Assembly (NCBI RefSeq): GCF_900109345.1
Contig: NZ_FNZN01000009.1
Span: forward strand, 28,180 to 92,179
DNA length: 64,000 bases
Origin: Maribacter orientalis
Lineage (GTDB): Bacteria > Bacteroidota > Bacteroidia > Flavobacteriales > Flavobacteriaceae
Direction: 5' to 3'
Part shown: positions 1 to 9,194 of the stretch, piece after piece
Layout: every line of letters starts with the position of its first letter
Numbering within the stretch: the first letter of the stretch is position 1
Position numbers and translations under genes: made by a program
The notes under the pieces: generated by a model
Database searches by the model: none
Told to the model about the DNA's origin: nothing
The model's input: the letters and a program-made list of their open reading frames with translations, nothing else

Positions 1-921
<921 letters not shown>

Positions 922-924
922 TAG

Positions 925-1578
925 ATGGATTATAAAAAAATAATACTTACAAATTTATTCCTTTTGGTAACGATTGTTGGTTTTTCACAATTAGATGGCA
1001 GTCTATTTTTAGGGTTAACAAACGCAACAACATCAGAAATGAATTCCGCAGTCAATGTAGAAAAAGGCGCAATACTTTATAATACAGATGTTAATGAAAT
1101 TTATGTTTATAATGGATCATCTTGGGTGTCAAATACCAAACCAAGTGTTTATATGGGTGTCTTAACCATAACATCAACTGGCAATTTATCAGTTACAGGA
1201 TTGCCTTTTAAACCTTCGCAAATAAGTTTTGCGGCCCATGCAAATATTGAAAGCCTTAATTTGAATACAGATAATGGAACTAGGAATAATGATAATGGAA
1301 TTGCAAATACCTATGGATCAATGAACGGATTCGCAAGAAATGACAATGGTAGTACTGTACAACAAGTAATTTATGTTGGAGGTAATGGTAATTCTATTAA
1401 CGACATTTCTAGATTTTCATCAAACAGTTCATGTATTGGTATACGATATAGTAATCAAAATGGGGATAATCTTGGTGTTACCTCTGCATCATTGGCTAGT
1501 TTTAATTCTAACGGATTCACTATTAATGTTGGTAGTCACGCAGACAATCTAGTGGTTATCTATCAAGCTTATAAATAA
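925..1578 (+). CDS. Small exported protein of unknown function, collagen-operon neighbour
   Basis: This is a 217-residue protein with an N-terminal signal peptide (Lys-rich start, hydrophobic stretch to about residue 21, ending GFSQ). Residues ~25-70 resemble a segment common in Flavobacteriaceae secreted proteins (ATTSEMNS, then GAILYNT and YVYNGSSWV), which often precedes a fibre-like domain. The C-terminal ~140 residues contain a GLPFKPSQISF stretch reminiscent of phage tail or receptor-binding fibre domains, and are rich in Asn, Ser and Gly. It starts 3 bases after the collagen-like gene and its stop overlaps the next start by one base (TAATG), so the three genes are probably one transcript. 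The fibre comparison is from memory of motif style only; function is unassigned. Confidence 0.75.
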   Translation: MDYKKIILTNLFLLVTIVGFSQLDGSLFLGLTNATTSEMNSAVNVEKGAILYNTDVNEIYVYNGSSWVSNTKPSVYMGVLTITSTGNLSVTGLPFKPSQISFAAHANIESLNLNTDNGTRNNDNGIANTYGSMNGFARNDNGSTVQQVIYVGGNGNSINDISRFSSNSSCIGIRYSNQNGDNLGVTSASLASFNSNGFTINVGSHADNLVVIYQAYK

Positions 1579-2759
1579 TGATTGTTCTTACAAGAATATA
1601 CATATTATCTATAGTAATGTTGTTTGCTATGACCGGGTTTTCGCAAGACGCGGTTCATAATTATGGTAACATACAAATTCACGACGATGGTCTTGTAGGT
1701 TTTCATATGGATATCATTAACAACGGAGCCTTTAATCAAAATAAGGGGTTGGTAGGATTTTATTCCATGGATAAAGCTCTCACTATATCTGGAGGATCTA
1801 ATCCAGTTTTCTATGATTTTGAAGTTGCCGTGGATAATCATCTTTATGTTGATAATACTGTAGGAATCTTAAATAATGCTAACTTAATTTCTGGTGATAT
1901 TATCACATCTAGAGTAACATCCGAAGTAAATATTAATTTCCTAAACGACTCATTTTATATTGGAGAAGGTGATAATTCAAAAGTTGATGGATACGCTGCA
2001 ATAAGTAAAAAAACTGAATTCACTTTTCCAATAGGACAAAATGGTAGTTTAAGGCCTCTGAGTATCCATTCTGTAAATTCTAACGATTATGCCAAATCTG
2101 CTTATTACTTTGAAGACCCTACTACACCAAGTATTTTTGGAACAAGTTTTGATACTAATAAAAAGGAAAATGAATTTTTATCTGTAAGCGAATATGAATT
2201 TTGGCATTTAGAAGGTAGTGTTACCTCTAAGGTTACCTTAACATGGGACGAACAAAGTAACGCTAATCTTTTGGGAGATTTTATTTCAGATTTAAAGGTT
2301 GTTGGCTGGAGTGTAGCAGATAAGGAATGGGTTAGTTTAGGTAGTACAAATGTTGAAGGTGACTTTAACAAAGGATCTATAACTTCAGAAGAATTTGTAC
2401 CAAATGATTACGAAGTACTGACTATAGGTGGTAATTCTGATGTTTTAGAAACCTTAGATAATATAACCTTAGACAACTTTTACATGACGCCAAATGGCGA
2501 TGGAGTTAATGATTATTTAGTGATTGATGGTATTGAAAATTCACCAAATAATACACTACAAATTTTTAATAGATATGGTATAATGGTTTTTTCAAAGAAA
2601 AATTACAATAATGAATTTGACGGTATATCTAATGTTGGTGGGGTGATTTCTAAAAATTCAGGTTTATCTTCTGGTATTTACTACTACATTATAACCTTAA
2701 ATGAACTGAATATTAAACACCAGGGTTATTTATACCTCACTACGTATCAAGAAAATTGA
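1578..2759 (+). CDS. T9SS type B sorting domain-containing secreted protein
   Basis: This 393-residue protein has a signal peptide (hydrophobic residues ~7-20, GFSQ cleavage region) and a C-terminal domain of about 90 residues matching the gliding motility-associated (type B) sorting signal. The diagnostic elements are the MTPNGDGVND motif near residue 302, then LQIFNRYGIMVF, then SGIYYYIITL and a final HQGYLYL strand. In Bacteroidota this domain directs export across the outer membrane by the type IX secretion system and cell-surface attachment. The middle (residues ~30-290) shows no family I can name. The start codon overlaps the stop of the preceding gene, so translational coupling is likely. 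It is probably the surface partner or anchor of the collagen-like operon; that is inference from position. Confidence 0.88.
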   Translation: MIVLTRIYILSIVMLFAMTGFSQDAVHNYGNIQIHDDGLVGFHMDIINNGAFNQNKGLVGFYSMDKALTISGGSNPVFYDFEVAVDNHLYVDNTVGILNNANLISGDIITSRVTSEVNINFLNDSFYIGEGDNSKVDGYAAISKKTEFTFPIGQNGSLRPLSIHSVNSNDYAKSAYYFEDPTTPSIFGTSFDTNKKENEFLSVSEYEFWHLEGSVTSKVTLTWDEQSNANLLGDFISDLKVVGWSVADKEWVSLGSTNVEGDFNKGSITSEEFVPNDYEVLTIGGNSDVLETLDNITLDNFYMTPNGDGVNDYLVIDGIENSPNNTLQIFNRYGIMVFSKKNYNNEFDGISNVGGVISKNSGLSSGIYYYIITLNELNIKHQGYLYLTTYQEN

Positions 2760-2886
2760 TTTAAATTCTTTTGAGACTAAGATTTATTACTTTTACTAGA
2801 GATAACATCATTTTCTAATTTCAATTTGATTTACATACCTGATTAAAAAGGTAATTTTATTATATTAAAAAATAGTTACTACAGTT

Positions 2887-3621
2887 ATGCAAAGAAGAAC
2901 GTTTATCAACAAAAGCAGTGCGGCAGCCTTAGCAATTGGCCTTGCCCCTTCAATATTTTTACAAGAAGACTATGAATATTCTATTTCAGAGCTCATGGGT
3001 AAAGAGGATATTGAATTATTCGGGAAAGGAATCAACTTAAGGAAGGAAGCTCACGATGCTTTCTTAGAGATGAAAAAGGCTGCATATAATGATGGTATAG
3101 ATCTTAAGATTGTTTCTAGCTTTAGAGATTATGAGCGTCAAAAGGCAATTTTCGAGCGTAAGTTTTTAACTTATACTGAAGATGATGGAATAAACCCTCT
3201 TGATGCCATCGATAAAATTATAGAATATTCTACCATACCTGGAACAAGTAGACACCATTGGGGTACAGATATTGATGTCATTGATGGGTATAGAAAAGTT
3301 GAAGGTGATGTTTTAGTCCCTCACAAATATGAAAATGAAGGACCCTTTGTTGATTTTAAAAAATGGATGGATGAAAATTCTGAAACCTATGGTTTTTATT
3401 TAGTATACACAGATGAACCTAAAAGAAGAGGGTTTAAATATGAGCCTTGGCACTACAGCTATGCCCCACTTTCTATACCGATGTTAGAGCAATTTAGAGG
3501 TAAAAATATTGCATCGCTCTTACTTCGTGAAGATTATTATGGTGCAGAGAATTTTACAATGGGCTTTTTAAAATCTTATATTCAAAATAATATTTTAGAT
3601 ATTAATAGAGACCTGTTATAA
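2887..3621 (+). CDS. M15 family D-alanyl-D-alanine carboxypeptidase (VanY-like)
   Basis: This is a 244-residue zinc peptidase of the M15B/VanY type, which trims the terminal D-Ala of peptidoglycan stem peptides outside the cytoplasm. The SSFRDYERQ segment (77-85) is the conserved VanY block. SRHHWGTDID (121-130) fits SxHxxGxxxD, giving zinc ligands His123 and Asp130, and EPWHY (186-190) supplies the catalytic Glu186 and third ligand His189. The N-terminus MQRRTFINKSSAAALAIG looks like a twin-arginine signal, so Tat export is plausible. It stands alone after a 127-base AT-rich gap. The family call is firm; the exact substrate is not shown. Confidence 0.9.
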   Translation: MQRRTFINKSSAAALAIGLAPSIFLQEDYEYSISELMGKEDIELFGKGINLRKEAHDAFLEMKKAAYNDGIDLKIVSSFRDYERQKAIFERKFLTYTEDDGINPLDAIDKIIEYSTIPGTSRHHWGTDIDVIDGYRKVEGDVLVPHKYENEGPFVDFKKWMDENSETYGFYLVYTDEPKRRGFKYEPWHYSYAPLSIPMLEQFRGKNIASLLLREDYYGAENFTMGFLKSYIQNNILDINRDLL

Positions 3622-3661
3622 GCTTTTTGCACTTTAAGGACCTGTATTAGCATACATTACC

Positions 3662-4432
3662 ATGAGAAGAGGAAGTTGGAAAATTAGAATATTTATCGGT
3701 TTGGCTATTGTAGCCTTTGCATTTATCCAAAAATGCAGTAATACCGAAGAAAATCCATATACTGGTCGCTCGCAGCATATCACCATGACTTCAGACCAAG
3801 AAATTGCTATTGGTTTGCAAAGTGCTCCAGAAATGGCGCAACAACATGGCGGACTTTACCCTGATCAAAGACTACAATCATTTGTAGAATCGGTGGGTAA
3901 TAAATTGGTGCAAAATAGTATCGCCAGAGAAACTCCTTATGAATATGATTTTCATTTACTTGCAGATGATCAAACTATAAACGCCTTTGCCTTACCTGGC
4001 GGACAGTGCTTTATTACATATGCATTATTTTCACAATTGACCGAGGCTCAATTAGCGGGCGTATTAGGTCATGAAATAGGACATGTGATTGGTAGACATT
4101 CTGCAGAACGAATTGCTGATAGTCAAACTTGGCAAACAGCGACAATGGGTGCAACCGTTGGTGCAGGAGATATGGGAAGCATTGTTGGCAGTATTGGCCA
4201 GAATACCTTGCTTAAAAATGGTCGTAGTGATGAATTGGAAAGTGACGAACTAGGGGTTCTTTTTATGATTCAGTCTGGGTATGACCCTTATGAGATGATT
4301 AAGGTAATGGAAATATTAAAAGCAGGTGGTGGTCCAAATCGCACTCCAGAATTTCAAAGTACCCATCCGGATCCCGAAAATAGAATTGAGAAAATTAAAG
4401 AAGCTATAGCAAAGTATAAAAATCAAGGTTAA
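3662..4432 (+). CDS. M48 family metalloprotease
   Basis: This is a 256-residue M48 zinc protease of the LoiP/BepA-like periplasmic group. HEIGH (137-141) supplies two zinc-binding His and the catalytic Glu138; the third ligand is probably Glu193 in ELESDELG. The N-terminus is basic, followed by a hydrophobic segment (about 9-22) and Cys25. The Cys could be a lipidation site, but the preceding FIQK is not a good lipobox. The family degrades misfolded outer-membrane proteins; that role here is inference. It lies 40 bases after the VanY-like gene and may share its transcript. Confidence 0.9.
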   Translation: MRRGSWKIRIFIGLAIVAFAFIQKCSNTEENPYTGRSQHITMTSDQEIAIGLQSAPEMAQQHGGLYPDQRLQSFVESVGNKLVQNSIARETPYEYDFHLLADDQTINAFALPGGQCFITYALFSQLTEAQLAGVLGHEIGHVIGRHSAERIADSQTWQTATMGATVGAGDMGSIVGSIGQNTLLKNGRSDELESDELGVLFMIQSGYDPYEMIKVMEILKAGGGPNRTPEFQSTHPDPENRIEKIKEAIAKYKNQG

Positions 4433-4486
4433 TCGGATTTTTTGGTCATTTAATCTATAGTACGTTTTACGACAACTATAATTTTG

Positions 4487-4494
4487 TAACTTTG
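4487..4494 (+). promoter_or_regulatory. Bacteroidota -7 promoter element TAACTTTG
   Basis: TAACTTTG matches the TAnnTTTG consensus. It lies about 73 bases before the ATG of the 55-residue ORF and outside any gene. No clear -33 element was identified. Confidence 0.5.
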
Positions 4495-4567
4495 GATAAG
4501 TCCCAAGCTTATTTTGCCATTTATTAATGCCTTTATAGCTATGATTTAATCATAGAAGAACACTATA

Positions 4568-4735
4568 ATGGGAACAATTACACATTTTAGAAATATATAC
4601 GTGCAGGCGTTCGAAAATTGTAAACCTGAAATATTGGTTATTATTTTAAAGGTCTACTCTATATTTTGTGCCTTAATGATATTTTCGGCACTATATGCTT
4701 TTGTTTATAGAGCATTAAATGGATTTGATTTTTAA
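4568..4735 (+). CDS. 55-residue membrane protein, DUF6747-like
   Basis: This short ORF starts MGTITHFRNIYVQAF and ends YRALNGFDF, with one hydrophobic segment at about residues 22-45 (ILVIILKVYSIFCALMIF region). From memory it resembles the small Flavobacteriaceae family DUF6747, which has a GTI start, an EIYxxAF-like motif, a single membrane helix and a G-F-x-F end. It has a promoter-like TAACTTTG upstream and a hairpin terminator at 4786-4822, so it is a stand-alone unit. Its function is unknown. The family assignment is a recollection, not a search result. Confidence 0.6.
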   Translation: MGTITHFRNIYVQAFENCKPEILVIILKVYSIFCALMIFSALYAFVYRALNGFDF

Positions 4736-4785
4736 CGTTGTTTACTCTTTTACCTGAACACTATTTGGAGTAGAATTTTACAATT

Positions 4786-4822
4786 AAAAAAGCCTCATTG
4801 AAAATTTCAATGAGGCTTTTTT
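4786..4822. terminator. Bidirectional intrinsic terminator
   Basis: AGCCTCATTG (4791-4800) pairs with CAATGAGGCT (4808-4817), flanked by A-tract and T-tract on either side. It sits between the convergent 55-residue ORF and the ankyrin gene and can serve both strands. Confidence 0.85.
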
Positions 4823-4838
4823 ATATACTATTTATTAA

Positions 4839-5225
4839 TTAAGAGTTTTTGTCGATTACGGCTAATACATCTGTTGCATTAGACATGGTTGCATATTCTT
4901 TTGCCGTATACCCTTTATCACTTTTAATATTAAGATTAGCTCCATTTAATAACAAAACTTTTAAGACCTCTGCCCTATTGTACCTCGCTGCATACATGGC
5001 AGGAGTTAGGCCTAGGGATTTTTTATTCAATTCTTCGCCCAGAGCAATAAGACTTCGAACCTTTTCTACATCACCTTGCATAGCAGCTTTACATAAAGAA
5101 CTTATTTCCTCTTTGAAAGTAGAAGTAATTTGTTCAGAAGATATCGTTTTATTTGAAATATTTGCATAAGTGCCAACCACCACAAATAGGCTTAAAAAGA
5201 AGAAAATTTTAATTGAATTTTTCAT
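4839..5225 (-). CDS. Exported ankyrin repeat protein (copy 1)
   Basis: This 128-residue protein has a signal peptide (MKNSIKIFFFLSLFVVVGTYA) and two to three ankyrin repeats. The repeats show LCKAAMQGDVEKVRSLIALG, then LTPAMYAARYNRAEVLKVLL and GANLNIKSDKGYTAKEYA. It is closely similar in layout to the next gene on the same strand (5428-5820), so the two are tandem paralogues. Ankyrin repeats bind proteins. The signal peptide puts this one in the periplasm or outside, which is less common than cytoplasmic ankyrins. The partner is unknown. Confidence 0.85.
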   Translation of the reverse strand: MKNSIKIFFFLSLFVVVGTYANISNKTISSEQITSTFKEEISSLCKAAMQGDVEKVRSLIALGEELNKKSLGLTPAMYAARYNRAEVLKVLLLNGANLNIKSDKGYTAKEYATMSNATDVLAVIDKNS

Positions 5226-5427
5226 AAAATTTATGTTTAAAAATATATAATTTTATATATTTCATAAAAATAGACATGTTTTAATAATAAAAATTAAATT
5301 TTAAGAAAGAAATAATAAACATTTAACATTTATAAAATCTTGACTAATATTTATTTTTAACTTAAACAAAAACTAGTATTAACAGACTAATCAATCGCGT
5401 ATGTTTATATAGCTATTTGAATTAGTT
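5226..5427. other. AT-rich gap between ankyrin paralogues
   Basis: This is about 200 bases of very AT-rich DNA with no ORF of note. It must carry the 5' leader and possibly a promoter of the downstream ankyrin gene. I could not pick a convincing TAnnTTTG element. Confidence 0.4.
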
Positions 5428-5820
5428 CTAGCTACCCAATGCAGTTTCTATAACTACCACCGCTTCTTCCGCATTTGATAATTCAGCGTATTGTTTAACC
5501 GTAAAGCCTTGATTACTCTTCATGGTTAAATCTGCACCCTTTTTTATCAATAAGGACAACACTTCAACCTTATTATATCGAGCAGCAAACATTGCAGGGG
5601 TCATGCCTCCAGATTTTTGATTAACATCTTCTCCTAAATCTATTAGTCGTTTTACGTTTGATACATCTCCTTGTATAACAGCTTTACAAAACGAACTGAT
5701 ATCTACAATAATAATTAGTTCACTGCTTAAAGCGCTAAATGGTTGTGTAGTCGCATTGGCCATTAAATTTGACCCCATCGTAATCGCTACAATGGATAAT
5801 GTTAGAATTGATTTTTTCAT
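5428..5820 (-). CDS. Exported ankyrin repeat protein (copy 2)
   Basis: This is 130 residues from the chosen ATG at 5820, which begins a proper signal peptide (MKKSILTLSIVAITMGS). An in-frame upstream ATG at 5895 would add 25 residues that would bury the signal, so I reject it. The body carries SFCKAVIQGDVSNVKRLIDL, GGMTPAMFAARYNKVEVLSLL and GADLTMKSNQGFTVKQYAEL, aligned block for block with copy 1. The two copies have diverged clearly, so the duplication is not recent. Export and ankyrin fold are well supported; the function is unknown. Confidence 0.85.
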   Translation of the reverse strand: MKKSILTLSIVAITMGSNLMANATTQPFSALSSELIIIVDISSFCKAVIQGDVSNVKRLIDLGEDVNQKSGGMTPAMFAARYNKVEVLSLLIKKGADLTMKSNQGFTVKQYAELSNAEEAVVVIETALGS

Positions 5821-6014
5821 GATGAGTGATTTAATTGATGAATACACTATTGTATACATTAAAAGACCCAATCCATTTAAATTTGTTTCATCCATTAACA
5901 GTGTTATAACTAAACTTTAACAAACAAATACTATTCGAAACTGAAAATATGTTGTGATATGTTATCAAATTAAAAAAGGTACGTAATCTTATAGATTTAC
6001 TAAGCAGAACATAG

Positions 6015-6022
6015 TATTTTTG
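6015..6022 (+). promoter_or_regulatory. -7 promoter element TATTTTTG for gpmI
   Basis: TATTTTTG fits TAnnTTTG and lies 22 bases before the chosen gpmI ATG at 6044. This spacing argues against the earlier in-frame start at 6020, which overlaps the element. Confidence 0.55.
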
Positions 6023-6043
6023 ATATCTAAAACCTTAGGAAAG

Positions 6044-7561
6044 ATGAACAAAAAAGTAATCTTGATGATATTAGATGGTTGGGGAAAATCACCTGACCCA
6101 GAAGTATCTGCAGTTGACAAAGCCAATACGCCTTTTGTTGATAGTCTATATAAAAATTATGCAAACGCAAATTTACTGACCGACGGAATGAACGTTGGGC
6201 TACCCGAAGGCCAAATGGGTAATAGTGAGGTAGGTCATATGAATTTGGGTGCAGGTAGAATCGTATATCAAGATCTAGCTAAAATCAATAAAGCGGTTAA
6301 AGAGAATACGCTGAAGGATGAGCAAGTCTTAAAAGATGCTTTTGAATATGCTAAGAAAAATAACAAAAATGTTCATTTCCTAGGACTTCTTAGTGATGGT
6401 GGCGTACATAGTCACACAAACCATATTAAGGGACTCATTACCGCCGGAAAAGAATCTGGTGTTCAAAATATGTTTGTGCATGCATTTACCGATGGTAGAG
6501 ATGTAGATCCTAAAAGTGGTAAAGGATTTTTAGAAGATTTAGTTCATTTCTGTGCTGACAAGAATACCAAATTAGCAACAGTTATTGGCAGATATTACGC
6601 AATGGATCGTGACAAACGATGGGAACGTGTTAAAGAAGCCTATGATGTTATCGTAAATGCAGAGGGCGAAAAATCAACCGACATAGGAAAAACTATTCAA
6701 AAAAGTTATGATAACGATATTACCGATGAGTTTGTAAAACCTATCGTTATGACGAATACCGATGGAACACCTATTGCATCTGTTAAAGAAGATGATGTAG
6801 TTATTTTCTTCAATTTCAGAACGGATCGTGGTAGAGAACTGACCCAGGTATTAAGTCAAGTAGATATGCATGAGCAAAATATGCATAAATTAAACTTGTA
6901 TTATGTGACTTTGACGAATTATGATGAGTCATATAACAACGTACATGTGGTTTACAATAAAGACAATATCGTTGAAACCCTAGGAGAAGTACTATCTAAA
7001 GCAGGTAAAAAACAAATACGTATAGCTGAAACCGAAAAGTACCCTCACGTAACTTTCTTTTTCAATGGTGGTAGAGAAGTTCCTTTTGAAGGTGAATCTC
7101 GAATTTTATGTCCTTCACCAAAAGTGGCTACTTATGATTTACAACCCGAAATGAGTGCCTTTGAAATTAGGGATAAAATTATTCCAGAAATCAAAAAAGG
7201 GGATGTAGATTTTATTTGTTTAAACTTCGCTAATCCTGATATGGTAGGCCATACGGGGGTAATGGAGGCTGCTATAAAAGCTTGTGAAACTGTTGACGAA
7301 TGTGCTAAAGATGTTATTACGGCTGCAATAGAAAAGGATTATTCTGTTATTGTTATTGCCGATCACGGTAATTGTGAAACAATGATAAATGAAGATGGGA
7401 GTCCGAATACAGCGCACACCACCAACCCAGTTCCATTAATTTTAGTGGATAAAGATATTCATCATATCAATGATGGCGTGTTAGGTGATATCGCACCGAC
7501 AATTTTAAAAATGATGGGTGTGGAAAAATCTAAGTACATGACCCAAAATTCATTGGTATAA
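6044..7561 (+). CDS. gpmI: 2,3-bisphosphoglycerate-independent phosphoglycerate mutase
   Basis: This 505-residue cytoplasmic enzyme interconverts 3- and 2-phosphoglycerate in glycolysis and gluconeogenesis using two manganese ions. It has the DGWG metal site (Asp11), the phosphoserine motif GQMGNSEVGH (Ser61), the AFTDGRDVDP block, and the second metal cluster FANPDMVGHTG and IADHGNCE near the end. The ATG at 6044 gives the normal family N-terminus MNKKVILMILDGWG; the in-frame codon at 6020 adds eight residues and overlaps the promoter. Map follows 37 bases downstream and is probably cotranscribed. Length is normal for the family. Confidence 0.97.
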   Translation: MNKKVILMILDGWGKSPDPEVSAVDKANTPFVDSLYKNYANANLLTDGMNVGLPEGQMGNSEVGHMNLGAGRIVYQDLAKINKAVKENTLKDEQVLKDAFEYAKKNNKNVHFLGLLSDGGVHSHTNHIKGLITAGKESGVQNMFVHAFTDGRDVDPKSGKGFLEDLVHFCADKNTKLATVIGRYYAMDRDKRWERVKEAYDVIVNAEGEKSTDIGKTIQKSYDNDITDEFVKPIVMTNTDGTPIASVKEDDVVIFFNFRTDRGRELTQVLSQVDMHEQNMHKLNLYYVTLTNYDESYNNVHVVYNKDNIVETLGEVLSKAGKKQIRIAETEKYPHVTFFFNGGREVPFEGESRILCPSPKVATYDLQPEMSAFEIRDKIIPEIKKGDVDFICLNFANPDMVGHTGVMEAAIKACETVDECAKDVITAAIEKDYSVIVIADHGNCETMINEDGSPNTAHTTNPVPLILVDKDIHHINDGVLGDIAPTILKMMGVEKSKYMTQNSLV

Positions 7562-7598
7562 AATAAATAATCGGAAGCAACCGAAAGTCTAAACATCT

Positions 7599-8420
7599 AT
7601 GATAAAAATTAAAACGGCAGAAGAGATTGAATTGATGAGAGAAAGTGCTCTCATTGTATCTAAAACTTTAGGGATGATAGCTAGCGAAGTGAAACCAGGA
7701 GTAACAACTCTTCAGTTAGATACTTTGGCTGAAACTTTTATTCGTGATCATGGTGCAGTACCCGGTTTTCTAGGTTTATACGATTTCCCCAATTCCCTTT
7801 GCATGAGTCCTAATGCTCAGGTAGTGCATGGTATACCCAACAATACCCCATTAGTAGAAGGTGATATTATTTCAATTGACTGTGGTGCATTAAAAAATGA
7901 TTTTTATGGCGACCATGCCTATACTTTTGAAGTTGGTGAAGTAACCCCAGAAGTGAAAAAACTTTTAGATGTAACTAAAAAATCACTTTATGTAGGTATT
8001 CGTGAATTTAAAATTGGCAATAGAGTTGGTGATGTTGGTTATGCGATACAAAAATTTACTGAAGACCATGGATATGGTGTTGTTCGAGAGCTAGTAGGCC
8101 ATGGTTTAGGTCGCAAAATGCATGAGGACCCAGAAATGCCAAATTATGGTAAACGTGGACGTGGCAAAAAATTCGTTGAAGGCATGACCGTTGCTATCGA
8201 GCCTATGACCAATATGGGCACAAAGAATATTAAGCAATTGAAAGATGGTTGGACAATACTTACCGCTGATGGCCAACCTAGTGCTCATTTCGAGCACAAT
8301 ATTGCGATTGTTAATGGCAAACCAGAATTGTTATCCACATTTAAATATATATATGACGCGTTAGGAATTGTTAGTGATGAAGAAGCTGAATTCACTTCTT
8401 CCTCCACTAACAACAACTAG
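7599..8420 (+). CDS. map: Type I methionyl aminopeptidase
   Basis: This 273-residue enzyme removes N-terminal Met from nascent proteins. The dinuclear metal ligands are visible: Asp94 in SIDCGA, Asp105 in FYGDHAY, a His in the GHGLGRKMHEDP block, and Glu residues in AIEPM and in the FEHN region. His78 in VVHGIP is the substrate-site His. The last ~25 residues are Glu/Ser/Thr-rich and look like a dispensable tail. It lies between gpmI and a methyltransferase gene on the same strand with short gaps. Confidence 0.96.
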   Translation: MIKIKTAEEIELMRESALIVSKTLGMIASEVKPGVTTLQLDTLAETFIRDHGAVPGFLGLYDFPNSLCMSPNAQVVHGIPNNTPLVEGDIISIDCGALKNDFYGDHAYTFEVGEVTPEVKKLLDVTKKSLYVGIREFKIGNRVGDVGYAIQKFTEDHGYGVVRELVGHGLGRKMHEDPEMPNYGKRGRGKKFVEGMTVAIEPMTNMGTKNIKQLKDGWTILTADGQPSAHFEHNIAIVNGKPELLSTFKYIYDALGIVSDEEAEFTSSSTNNN

Positions 8421-8429
8421 GTAAAAAGT

Positions 8430-9194
8430 ATGAAGAAAATATTTAAATTTTTTCTTAATCTGGTACCTAGACCTATTCTAATATCGCTTAGCTATGTAGT
8501 AAAACCTTTTTTTAAGATTTACTATAGCGGCAATACCTATGAGGACCCCATAGATGGGAATACATTTCGTAGCTTTTTACCCTATGGTTATGAAAATCCG
8601 CGTGAGAATGTACTCTCGCCTTCTACCTTATCTTTAGAAAGGCATCGTTTACTTTGGCTATTTTTAAAGGAAGAAACTAATTTTTTCACCACACCACTTA
8701 AAGTATTACATTTTGCTCCTGAGCAGGCCTTTTACAAGCGGTTTAGAAATTTAAAGAATTTAAACTATGTAACTACAGATTTAAATTCTCCCTTAGCAGA
8801 TGTAAAAGCTGATATATGCAATTTACCCTTTGAAGACAATACTTTCGATGTAATTTTATGTAACCATGTGCTAGAACACATTCCTGATGATACTAAAGCT
8901 ATGTCAGAATTATATCGTGTTTTAAAACCAGGAGGGTGGGGAATTTTCCAGATACCTCAAGATTTAAAAAGGGAAAAAACTTTTGAGGATAATTCCATTA
9001 CCGATAAAGTAGAACGTGCGAAAATTTTTGGTCAATACGACCATGTTCGTATTTATGGAAAAGATTACTTTAATAAATTACGCACTATTGGGTTCACGGT
9101 CAATGAAGTAGATTTCACAAAAAAACTTACACCTGAAAAAATCAATCGATATCGATTGGCAACTGGAGAAATAATACCTCTAGTCAAGAAATAA
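8430..9194 (+). CDS. Class I SAM-dependent methyltransferase
   Basis: This is a 254-residue protein with a methyltransferase type 11 core. The glycine-poor motif I region reads VLHFAPEQAFYKRFR, followed by YVTTDLNSPLADVKADICNLPF, DVILCNHVLEHIPDD and the post-motif YRVLKPGGWGIFQIP. The N-terminal ~40 residues are hydrophobic/basic (LVPRPILISLSYVVKPFF) and may touch the membrane. It starts 9 bases after map. The substrate is not evident. Its 3' end abuts the convergent apbE gene with no gap. Confidence 0.85.
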   Translation: MKKIFKFFLNLVPRPILISLSYVVKPFFKIYYSGNTYEDPIDGNTFRSFLPYGYENPRENVLSPSTLSLERHRLLWLFLKEETNFFTTPLKVLHFAPEQAFYKRFRNLKNLNYVTTDLNSPLADVKADICNLPFEDNTFDVILCNHVLEHIPDDTKAMSELYRVLKPGGWGIFQIPQDLKREKTFEDNSITDKVERAKIFGQYDHVRIYGKDYFNKLRTIGFTVNEVDFTKKLTPEKINRYRLATGEIIPLVKK

